Shown piece after piece: positions 16,909 through 22,779 of a stretch of DNA of 22,779 nt (positions are counted from its first letter, which is position 1; each line of letters starts with the position of its first letter). Both the position numbers and the translations under genes were made by a program. The stretch lies in NCBI GenBank assembly GCA_900769785.1, contig CAAGHV010000220.1, positions 1-22,779 on the forward strand, written 5' to 3'. This DNA comes from Bacteroidales bacterium. GTDB lineage: Bacteria > Bacteroidota > Bacteroidia > Bacteroidales > P3. A model generated the notes under the pieces. That model was not told where the DNA came from. It saw only the letters and a list, made by a program, of their open reading frames with translations, and searched no databases.

Positions 16909-17883
16909 ATGGCACTGAGAGAAGAAATAACCAAACCTATAGCAGACTCGTTGCAAGAATTTAATGTGCAGTATGAGGGCTTGTCCAACAGTGGTATTAA
17001 ATTGTTGGATACTATGGTATCGCATATTGGGCAAACACGCGGCAAGCAATTGCGTCCTATATTGGTGTTGCTTATTTCGGGCGCTTTTTCCAATATCTCA
17101 GGCAAGAGCATACGTGCTGCATTGGCAATGGAAACGCTGCACATCACCACCCTTATTCATGACGATGTGGTGGACGAGTCGCTAATGCGTAGAGGTAAGC
17201 AGACCCTCAACAGCATTTGGGGCAACAAATTGGCTGTGCTGGTGGGCGACTACCTGTATGCCAAAGTGCTGAATATTCTTATTGACATCGACGATAAAGA
17301 TATACTAAAAACCATAAGCACTGTGGCTCAGGAAATGGGCGAGGGCGAACTGCTGCAACAGGAAAATGCCCGCAACTACGACCTTACCGAACAACGATAC
17401 TACGAGGTGATACGCAAAAAAACGGCTGTGCTGTTTGCAGCCTGTTGCAAGATTGGTGCCATAGTCGGCAATGCTTCCGAACATGACAAACAGCAGATGT
17501 ACCAATTTGGCGAGTGCCTAGGTATAGCTTTCCAGATACAAGACGATATACTGGACTATGCCAAAGACCTAAACACAGGCAAGGCATACGGCAACGATAT
17601 TCGTGAGCAGAAAATAACACTGCCGCTGATATTGGGGCTTAATAACGCCACTCCTCAACAGCAAGACTATATAAGGCAAATATACCGCAAAGAAACAATA
17701 ACACAACAAGAGGTAGATAATATAATAGATACAATAACCAACCTGGGCGGAATAGCAAGTGCCAAGGACGCTATAGATATGCATATAGCCAAGGCATATA
17801 GTTTGTTGGACTGCCTGCCCGATAGCGAATATAAGCAATCGCTACGTTTGCTGGTGCAAGACATCGCGACGCGACAAAGATAA
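16909..17883 (+). CDS. Trans-isoprenyl (polyprenyl) diphosphate synthase
   Basis: From ATG at 16909 this is a 324-residue all-alpha prenyltransferase. An in-frame start at 16852 would overlap the previous gene by 40 bp and adds unrelated residues, so the later ATG is preferred. The first aspartate motif DDVVD is at 85-89, after GKQLRPILVLL; the second, DDILD, is at 212-216. A KxxT-like KKTAVLF segment lies between. These bind magnesium and diphosphate and extend an allylic diphosphate with isopentenyl diphosphate units. The residues just before the first motif (HITTLIH) carry no bulky aromatic, which fits a long-chain product such as the menaquinone side chain; the chain length is inferred. 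IspB/octaprenyl-type naming is possible. Confidence 0.93.
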   Translation: MALREEITKPIADSLQEFNVQYEGLSNSGIKLLDTMVSHIGQTRGKQLRPILVLLISGAFSNISGKSIRAALAMETLHITTLIHDDVVDESLMRRGKQTLNSIWGNKLAVLVGDYLYAKVLNILIDIDDKDILKTISTVAQEMGEGELLQQENARNYDLTEQRYYEVIRKKTAVLFAACCKIGAIVGNASEHDKQQMYQFGECLGIAFQIQDDILDYAKDLNTGKAYGNDIREQKITLPLILGLNNATPQQQDYIRQIYRKETITQQEVDNIIDTITNLGGIASAKDAIDMHIAKAYSLLDCLPDSEYKQSLRLLVQDIATRQR

Positions 17884-17919
17884 TAAATTAGAATATTAAT
17901 CAACTTAATACTTAGAACA

Positions 17920-18447
17920 ATGAAAAAGTTATTAGTAACAGCATTTGCTCTATTTCTATCAATAGGAGTATTTGCACAAGAAACAAAGAAAGGCGTTTTG
18001 CCCGACAATATCTCGGTTAAAACATTAGATGGTAAGACTGTACAAACATCTACATTCAACAACGATGGAAAACCTTACATCCTATCATTTTGGGCAACAT
18101 GGTGCAAGCCTTGCCTACGCGAACTCAACACTATAAAGGAAGTATATGAAGATTGGCAAGAAGAAACCGGTGTGAAAATAATAGCTGTAAGTATAGACGA
18201 TGCACGTGGCGCTTCGCGCGTAAAACCTTTGGTGAACGGTAGCGGCTGGGAATACGAAGTGTATATAGACCAAAACCAAGACCTGAAACGTGCCATGAAC
18301 GTGGTAAACGTTCCACACACCTTTATTATCAACGGCAACGGAGAAATAGTATGGCAACATACTTCCTTTGTTGAAGGTAGCGAGGAAGAACTTATTGAAC
18401 TGGTAAAAAAAGTGATGAACGGCGAAGATATCACTGAGGTAAAATAA
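17920..18447 (+). CDS. TlpA/ResA-like secreted thioredoxin-fold protein
   Basis: The 175-residue product has a signal peptide (MKKLLVTAFALFLSIGVFAQ). A thioredoxin fold follows with FWATWCKPC, active cysteines at 62 and 65, and a cis-proline in NVPHTFIIN. The pattern and length fit the AhpC/TSA-Redoxin TlpA/ResA group, which reduce disulphides in the periplasm. It begins 36 bp after the polyprenyl synthase and is 21 bp ahead of the DUF6029 gene. The three genes from here on all encode exported proteins, so it may act on the cysteines of the Omp28-like protein (CVNC); that is inference. Confidence 0.93.
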   Translation: MKKLLVTAFALFLSIGVFAQETKKGVLPDNISVKTLDGKTVQTSTFNNDGKPYILSFWATWCKPCLRELNTIKEVYEDWQEETGVKIIAVSIDDARGASRVKPLVNGSGWEYEVYIDQNQDLKRAMNVVNVPHTFIINGNGEIVWQHTSFVEGSEEELIELVKKVMNGEDITEVK

Positions 18448-18468
18448 CGGAAAGATATATATAATAAT

Positions 18469-20136
18469 ATGAAGAAAATACTTTTGCCGGTGCTGGCGGT
18501 AGTAGTAGCCCTTCAGTTACAGGCCCAAGGCCTTGGCGGCGGACAGGTAACCGGCAACTTCCAGATAGATGCTCAACTATCGAGGCAGGATTCGGCTATA
18601 GGTGCCGAAAATGTGCCTCAGAAATTGTTGTCGAACGTATTTGCCAACCTGCTATATACCAACGGCAGATTCTCGGCCGGTGTACGTTTCGAATCGTACC
18701 TCGACCCTCTGCTAGGATTCAACTCGCAGTACAAGGGTGCCGGTATAGCCAACAAGTTTATGAGTTACCAAGGCGATATGTTTGAGATTACTGCAGGTAA
18801 CTTCTACGAACAATATGGTAGCGGACTTATATTTCGTTCGTACGAGGATAGAAACCTAGGCCTCGATAATGCCATGATGGGTGTAAACGTAAAGTTTCGC
18901 CCCGTCGATGGTGTAATTATCAAATCGATGGTGGGTAAACAACGCTACTATTGGGATTATGGCAAAGGATTGGTAAGAGGTATCGACGGAGAATTTTCGC
19001 TCAACTCTCTTATCAAGAAGTTTGAAGAGAGCAAGACCCGTGTAACCCTTGGTGCCGGCTTTGTTAGCAAATACGAAGAAGACCAAACTATATTGGCCCC
19101 CATTGATGGTTTCAAGCTAAACCTTCCCCTCAACGTGGGTGCAGGTTCGTTCCGTATGGACTTGGCTCATGGCAACTGGGGATTGCAGGCCGAATATGCC
19201 ATTAAGAGTCAAGACCCCAATGTGCTTAACAACTATATATACAAAGGTGGCAACGCCTTGTTTGTATCGGCATCGTATTCTCAAAAAGGTTTGGGTGTCA
19301 ACTTGCAGGCCAAGCGTATAGATAATATGGGATTTAAATCCGAACGCTCTACTGCCGGCGAAATGTTATATATCAACTATATACCTGCCATGAGCAAGCA
19401 ACATACCTATGCCCTTATGGCCCTATATCCCGCCATTACACAGGTAAATGGCGAGATGGGTATTCAAGCTGATGTTACCTATTCTATCAAAAAAGGCACA
19501 CTGCTAGGTGGAAAATATGGTACCACCCTTAAGTTGAACTATTCCCAGATAATGTCGATAGACAAGCAACCCCTAGAAGGTTATACTACCATAGGAGAGA
19601 TGGGTACCGACGGATATACATCTGATTTCTTCAAAGTTGGCGATGAACTTTATTACCAAGACTTCAATGTGGAGATAAGCAAGAAGTTGAGCAAGAAATC
19701 CAAGCTGGCCCTTACCTATGCCTACATAGCATTCAACCCCATAATGGAGAACGAACATGGCGATATACACCACAACAATGTAGTGGTAGCCGACTATACC
19801 TACAAAATCAATTCTAAGAATGTGTTGCGTGGCGAGCTACAATGGCTCAAGAGCGATATAGCATACTTCGACGAGGATAAGCGTAGTGGCGACTGGCTGA
19901 TGGCGTTGGTGGAATGGAACTTTACATCGGCATTCTTCCTTTCGGTGTCGGACCAATACAACTACAATGGCAGCCAAGAGCATTATTATAATGTATCAGT
20001 AGGTTATACCCACAATACCACTCGCCTGCAAATAGGCTATGGCAAGCAACGCAAGGGTTTGCTATGTATAGGCGGTGTATGCCGCGAGGTTCCTGCCAGC
20101 AATGGATTGATGATATCGCTTACAAGTAGTTTTTAA
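18469..20136 (+). CDS. DUF6029-type outer-membrane protein
   Basis: The 555-residue protein has a signal peptide (MKKILLPVLAVVVALQLQAQ) and then alternating amphipathic beta strands with many aromatic and glycine residues (for example RFSAGVRFESYLDPLLGF, GNFYEQYGSGLIFR). It ends in LTSSF with a C-terminal Phe, as is usual for outer-membrane barrels. I recognise it as like the Bacteroidota DUF6029 family; no molecular function is known to me. A CIGGVC pair of cysteines lies near the C-terminus (about 535-540), which may matter given the thioredoxin neighbour. Genes for TlpA-like, DUF6029 and Omp28-like proteins are 21-22 bp apart, so they are translated from one message. Confidence 0.85.
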   Translation: MKKILLPVLAVVVALQLQAQGLGGGQVTGNFQIDAQLSRQDSAIGAENVPQKLLSNVFANLLYTNGRFSAGVRFESYLDPLLGFNSQYKGAGIANKFMSYQGDMFEITAGNFYEQYGSGLIFRSYEDRNLGLDNAMMGVNVKFRPVDGVIIKSMVGKQRYYWDYGKGLVRGIDGEFSLNSLIKKFEESKTRVTLGAGFVSKYEEDQTILAPIDGFKLNLPLNVGAGSFRMDLAHGNWGLQAEYAIKSQDPNVLNNYIYKGGNALFVSASYSQKGLGVNLQAKRIDNMGFKSERSTAGEMLYINYIPAMSKQHTYALMALYPAITQVNGEMGIQADVTYSIKKGTLLGGKYGTTLKLNYSQIMSIDKQPLEGYTTIGEMGTDGYTSDFFKVGDELYYQDFNVEISKKLSKKSKLALTYAYIAFNPIMENEHGDIHHNNVVVADYTYKINSKNVLRGELQWLKSDIAYFDEDKRSGDWLMALVEWNFTSAFFLSVSDQYNYNGSQEHYYNVSVGYTHNTTRLQIGYGKQRKGLLCIGGVCREVPASNGLMISLTSSF

Positions 20137-20158
20137 TTAAACCAAACATATTAATAAG

Positions 20159-21007
20159 ATGAAGAGATTACTAAATATAACAGCTTGTATAATAGCAACC
20201 ATGTTGGCTTTTGCCGCTTGCGACAAGATAGATGAGAACGACTACCTTGTATTTGCCGGTAGCAGTGGCTCGTGGTACGATGGACAGCCGGTAGAGGACC
20301 AATCGCAACGAGTGTTTGTTGAGAAATATACCGGCGTACGCTGCGTAAACTGCCCAAGTGCCGACGAGGCAATAGCAACACTGCAAAGCACCTATGGCCA
20401 CGAAGTAGTGGCTGTAAGCATACATGCCGGAGGTATGGCAAGGCCATGGAATGGTTTTGCCGATTTGCGCACCAACGATGGTGATGAGTGGAACTCTCAT
20501 TTTGGTATAGAGGCATATCCTTCGGTGATGATAAACCGTGGCAAGACTGATAACACATGGAACATTATCACCGCTGTAGGCGGTATAGCCGGCGGTGTGG
20601 AAGGTGCCATAGGCCACCCAACCACTATAGCTATGGAAATTGATACCGAATACGATGCCGCCAATAGAAACCTTACCATTTTTGCCAACCTGCAGTGGCT
20701 TGAAAGTACTACAGCACCTCTTACTATAACCCTATTGGTGATGGAAGATGGCATAGTAGGAAAGCAGACTACCCCCGAGGGCAACAACGAAAACTATGTG
20801 TTTAACCACGTGCTTCGCGATGTGATTACCGACCTGTGGGGCGCCGATATTGACGCCGATGGCAACCAAGGAACATGCCGAATGGGGGCTTTCGCATATA
20901 CATTGCCCGATGGATTAGTAGCCGAAAATTGTCATATTGTAGCATTTATCTCCAACAAAGATACTCGCGAGATACTGCAATGTGCCGAAGCATCGGTAAT
21001 GGAATAA
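20159..21007 (+). CDS. Omp28-related outer-membrane lipoprotein
   Basis: The 282-residue product has a lipoprotein signal with lipobox LAFAAC and lipidation Cys at 21. The mature part begins with a thioredoxin-like domain: FVEKYTGVRCVNCPSADEA gives a CVNC pair at 62 and 65, with a cis-Pro-like AYPSVMIN. The second half is beta-rich. This layout is that of the Omp28 family of Porphyromonas and relatives. It is the last gene of the run and is followed by a terminator. CxxC on a surface or periplasm-facing lipoprotein next to a TlpA-like protein suggests a thiol relay; that is inferred. Confidence 0.9.
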   Translation: MKRLLNITACIIATMLAFAACDKIDENDYLVFAGSSGSWYDGQPVEDQSQRVFVEKYTGVRCVNCPSADEAIATLQSTYGHEVVAVSIHAGGMARPWNGFADLRTNDGDEWNSHFGIEAYPSVMINRGKTDNTWNIITAVGGIAGGVEGAIGHPTTIAMEIDTEYDAANRNLTIFANLQWLESTTAPLTITLLVMEDGIVGKQTTPEGNNENYVFNHVLRDVITDLWGADIDADGNQGTCRMGAFAYTLPDGLVAENCHIVAFISNKDTREILQCAEASVME

Positions 21008-21029
21008 TTGTTATTTATAAGTTATAATT

Positions 21030-21066
21030 AATCAGTTCTCCGCTTATGGAGAACTGATTTTTTTTT
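21030..21066 (+). terminator. Rho-independent terminator after the Omp28-like gene
   Basis: AATCAGTTCTCC pairs perfectly with GGAGAACTGATT around a six-base loop, followed by a run of at least seven T. It lies 23 bp past the stop codon. Confidence 0.93.
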
Positions 21067-21100
21067 ATATTATAGATGTATATCTATCTCCGCAGCGTGG

Positions 21101-21251
21101 TGGAGACGCGCCGCGGCACGTCTGTACGTCGGGTACGTTTTGTCGGGTATGTTTCGTTGGGGTTGGAGACGCGCCACGGCACGTCTGTACGTCGGGTATA
21201 TATATATTATGTAGGGATTTCGTCCGTTGTCTGTTGTCTGTTGTCCGTTGT
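21101..21251. repeat. Composite dispersed repeat element, two palindrome cores plus AT module and 7-bp tandem repeats
   Basis: Two GC-rich cores (21104-21123, 21167-21186) are each followed by TGTACGTCGGGTA or GTACGTCGGGTA. Then comes TATATATATTATGTAGGGAT (21199-21218), identical to 4541-4560, and four 7-bp units CCGTTGT/CTGTTGT (21224-21251). The same order of modules is found at 4466-4577 and, inverted, at the left end of the window. Confidence 0.8.
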
Positions 21252-21305
21252 CCTCCCCTCAAAAAAAATACCCCTTGAAAATCAACAATATACCGATGAT
21301 GTCAC

Positions 21306-21498
21306 AACATATATATATTATCGCTGTAAGATATATATGTTAGGGTTGCTAAGATATATATCTTATGTGCCGTAAGATATATATCTTACGGTCACAACAT
21401 ATATATGTTACGACGCCAGACTATATATGTTACAACGGCTAAGATATATATGTTACGACGACAAAGCATATATGTTACGACGACAAACCATATATCTT
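21306..21498. repeat. Nine-unit array of short palindromes with 22-23 bp period
   Basis: Nine 14-bp cores start at 21306, 21328, 21351, 21374, 21396, 21418, 21441, 21463 and 21485, always 22 or 23 bp apart. The cores are versions of AAGATATATATCTT (two perfect copies) and AACATATATATGTT (one perfect), with intermediates such as AAGATATATATGTT. The 8-9 bp between them are often ACGACGAC or related. Not CRISPR: the spacers are too short and alike. No known element was recognised; binding sites of a dimeric protein or a foldable structure are options. Confidence 0.85.
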
Positions 21499-21506
21499 AC
21501 AACAAC

Positions 21507-21538
21507 AATACCTGCAATGTGGTACCACATTAGGTATT
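21507..21538. repeat. Long inverted repeat beside the array
   Basis: AATACCT (21507-21513) pairs with AGGTATT (21532-21538), and between them AATGTGGTACCACATT (21516-21531) is a perfect 16-bp palindrome. Only the GC at 21514-21515 is unpaired. There is no T-run, so it is not a standard terminator. It starts 9 bp after the last array unit. Confidence 0.75.
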
Positions 21539-21565
21539 TTATGCTATCGGAAGTATGGATACAGC

Positions 21566-21598
21566 AAAAAAAAGGAACCTTGAAAGGTTCCTTTTTTT
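21566..21598 (-). terminator. Rho-independent terminator of the HU-like operon
   Basis: AAGGAACC pairs with GGTTCCTT around a small loop and is flanked by runs of A (21566-21573) and T (21592-21598), so it can work on both strands. It lies about 30 bp past the stop codon of the minus-strand HU-like gene. The stem is like that of the terminator at 318-355 (GGAACC/GGTTCC). Confidence 0.85.
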
Positions 21599-21628
21599 GT
21601 TGTTTTTTTTTGAAAGATAAATATGTTT

Positions 21629-22261
21629 TTATCCTTCCAGGTCGCCACCTCCACCTGTGCCGCTACCCGGGTTGGTGTTGCCACCATTGCCTGGCTCTTC
21701 CTGTTCGGTATCGTTGCCCGAATCGGTATTGCCACTGTCGGCCTTGTTGTCGTCATTCTTTAGTTTTAGAGCTTCGCTCTTGTTCAACTCGCGGTATATC
21801 TTGCGTGTTTTGGTGGGTTTGCCTTCATCGTCCACCTCTAGCACCTCTTCGCCGGCTATCTGGTATATGGCGCCAATCTCAAAACTTACCTTGTCTATCT
21901 CCTCTCTCAGTGTGTGACTGGGTCTGAAGCGGATATTGAGGTCCAACAGCTTATCTAGATCCACCTCTTCGATATTGGCAATAGCCTTGCTGTCGGCAGT
22001 TATCGATAGGGTGCCAAGGTTGGGCAGCGTTACACTGTGGCCTTTGCACAGAAATGTTGGTGCTACTATAGCCAGCGCTTCCAATGTGGCAGCTACATAG
22101 GTTTTGGGTACCATGGTAAGTCTGGTACATTCGTCCACTATTTCTTCGCCACATATAGTGGTGTAGCGTGCAGGGCGTAACACATAGCCCTTGTTTACTT
22201 TACCATCGCCAAGGATATTATAAATATTTTGCTCCTTGGCATTAATAATAATTTTTCCCAT
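21629..22261 (-). CDS. HU/IHF-like DNA-binding protein with glycine-rich C-terminal tail
   Basis: From ATG at 22261 (MGKIIINAKEQ) the product is 210 residues. A longer in-frame start at 22447 would overlap the upstream gene and add basic, unrelated residues, so it is not used. Residues about 1-130 fit the HU-like fold seen in Bacteroidota (TLEALAIVAPTFLCKGHSVTLPNLGTL then NIRFRPSHTLREEI), the core of DNA-bending HU/IHF dimers. The C-terminal 60 residues are Asp/Asn-rich and then glycine-rich (GNGGNTNPGSGTGGGG). I recognise this as the HU-HIG type, HU fused to wHTH, Ig or Gly-rich parts. Role in nucleoid or mobile-DNA packaging is inferred. It follows the 105-residue gene by 77 bp and is likely in the same message. 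Confidence 0.85.
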   Translation of the reverse strand: MGKIIINAKEQNIYNILGDGKVNKGYVLRPARYTTICGEEIVDECTRLTMVPKTYVAATLEALAIVAPTFLCKGHSVTLPNLGTLSITADSKAIANIEEVDLDKLLDLNIRFRPSHTLREEIDKVSFEIGAIYQIAGEEVLEVDDEGKPTKTRKIYRELNKSEALKLKNDDNKADSGNTDSGNDTEQEEPGNGGNTNPGSGTGGGGDLEG

Positions 22262-22338
22262 TTTTTTTTGTTTTAGGGAATTTTTTGCGTACGACCCGGG
22301 GTATAGTGTCGGGTCTGCCACTATGCTTATCAGTCTCA

Positions 22339-22656
22339 TTACCATCGGGCAATGGGCTTGATTGCGGTAGCACAGTGTTCGTTGCCGAAACGTGTTGAAC
22401 CTGTCTTTCGGTCGAGAAAGGTAAATGACCTTGTATGGTAGGTACATTCTACCCTATAGCCCACACAGCCCACAAACTCCAAGTTGGGATTTGTTACCGT
22501 AAGTGCTATCTCGTTTATGCCCTCCGGATTGCTTTCGTCGCGTATCCATAGTTGGGCTTTCAACACTTGGTGGCCACCGCCGGTGGTTACCGTTTCGATC
22601 GGTGTGGCTTCCACTATTGTGCCACAGATCTTTTTAGATAAAAAATTATTTATCAT
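22339..22656 (-). CDS. Small protein of unknown function, possibly OB-fold
   Basis: This 105-residue protein has no signal peptide. It shows alternating beta strands (KICGTIVEATPI, LKAQLWIRDES, INEIALTVTN, YRVECTYHTRSFTF) and a notable RFGNEHCATAIKPI segment at the C-terminus. The pattern of short strands with a central Gly is compatible with an OB fold such as single-stranded DNA-binding proteins, but I recognise no family and this is a weak inference. It is the first gene of a two-gene minus-strand operon with the HU-like protein, so a nucleic-acid role would be in keeping. Confidence 0.7.
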   Translation of the reverse strand: MINNFLSKKICGTIVEATPIETVTTGGGHQVLKAQLWIRDESNPEGINEIALTVTNPNLEFVGCVGYRVECTYHTRSFTFLDRKTGSTRFGNEHCATAIKPIARW

Positions 22657-22671
22657 AGTGTTTTTTTTTAT

Positions 22672-22708
22672 GATATCTGCAGCCTGATATTATCAGTTGG
22701 CAGATATC
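22672..22708. promoter_or_regulatory. Nested perfect inverted repeat upstream of the HU-like operon
   Basis: GATATCTGC (22672-22680) pairs with GCAGATATC (22700-22708), and within it CTGATA (22684-22689) pairs with TATCAG (22691-22696) around a single T at 22690. Both palindromes share the same centre. It ends 16 bp upstream of the start codon of the 105-residue protein, so it would lie in its leader or operator. On the minus strand a run of A, not T, follows it, so it is not a terminator. No clear promoter was seen in the rest of 22657-22779. Confidence 0.75.
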
Positions 22709-22779
22709 TGATTAGTAAATTAATTTCCTATCTAACTTGCTGCTATACAATGTTTGCAGTATTGGTATAGATAGAGATC

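Noticed and set aside
21306..21498. CRISPR array
   Set aside because: Units are 14 bp with 8-9 bp intervals that are similar to each other; CRISPR needs longer repeats and unique spacers of about 30 bp, and no cas gene is near.
22262..22447. Extended start for the HU-like protein
   Set aside because: It would overlap the stop region of the upstream gene and adds a basic tail unlike the family, whereas MGKIIINAKEQ begins the recognised fold.
22672..22708. Terminator reading of the nested inverted repeat
   Set aside because: The T run lies on the wrong side for a plus-strand terminator, and on the minus strand A residues follow the stem.
22740..22760. Rightward promoter near the window end (AATGTTTG)
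   Set aside because: The -7 element does not match TAnnTTTG and the downstream sequence is outside the window.

Overview
The window looks like a chromosomal segment of a Bacteroidota organism, most likely order Bacteroidales. Signs of this are a type IX secretion (T9SS) type B sorting domain, DUF5715-, DUF6029- and Omp28-type genes, an HU-like protein with a glycine-rich tail, promoters of the TAnnTTTG type, and few Shine-Dalgarno sequences. The genus cannot be told from the sequence. No tRNA, rRNA, CRISPR array, transposase or phage structural gene was seen.

Layout: 1-394 is repeat-rich non-coding DNA ending in a terminator. 395-4212 (minus strand) holds two paralogous secreted proteins of unknown function, in tandem, with a promoter near 4376-4402. 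4213-4576 is non-coding with that promoter and another copy of the dispersed repeat. 4577-11231 (minus) is a four-gene run read ychF, uvrB, an M15-like/DUF5715 protein, then a VIT-VWA protein with a TonB C-terminal domain, with a promoter near 11277-11305. 11232-11800 is a divergent intergenic region with a second, plus-strand promoter. 11801-15338 (plus) encodes a small secreted protein and a large CUB/P-domain/PKD surface protein exported by T9SS, closed by a terminator. 15485-21007 (plus) is a five-gene run: a PurF-like protein lacking the N-terminal catalytic cysteine, a polyprenyl diphosphate synthase, a TlpA-like thioredoxin, a DUF6029 outer-membrane protein and an Omp28-like lipoprotein, closed by a terminator. 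21070-21600 is non-coding with dispersed repeats, a nine-unit array of small palindromes, a 32-bp inverted repeat and a terminator. 21629-22656 (minus) is a two-gene operon: a 105-residue protein and an HU-like DNA-binding protein, with a nested inverted repeat upstream.

Housekeeping genes (uvrB, ychF, polyprenyl synthase) alternate with envelope genes. The TlpA, DUF6029 and Omp28 genes are tightly spaced and all exported, so they may act together in envelope redox or outer-membrane work. The most unexplained material is non-coding: the 22-23 bp array at 21306-21498, the composite dispersed repeat, the near-identical 29-bp promoter elements at 4374 and 11277, and the nested inverted repeat at 22672-22708. 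The most notable protein observations are the cysteine-less PurF-like protein, the composition break inside the 395-2437 gene, and the VIT-VWA-TonB fusion. I cannot demonstrate a new system; the best candidate is the HU-like operon with its neighbouring palindromic array.
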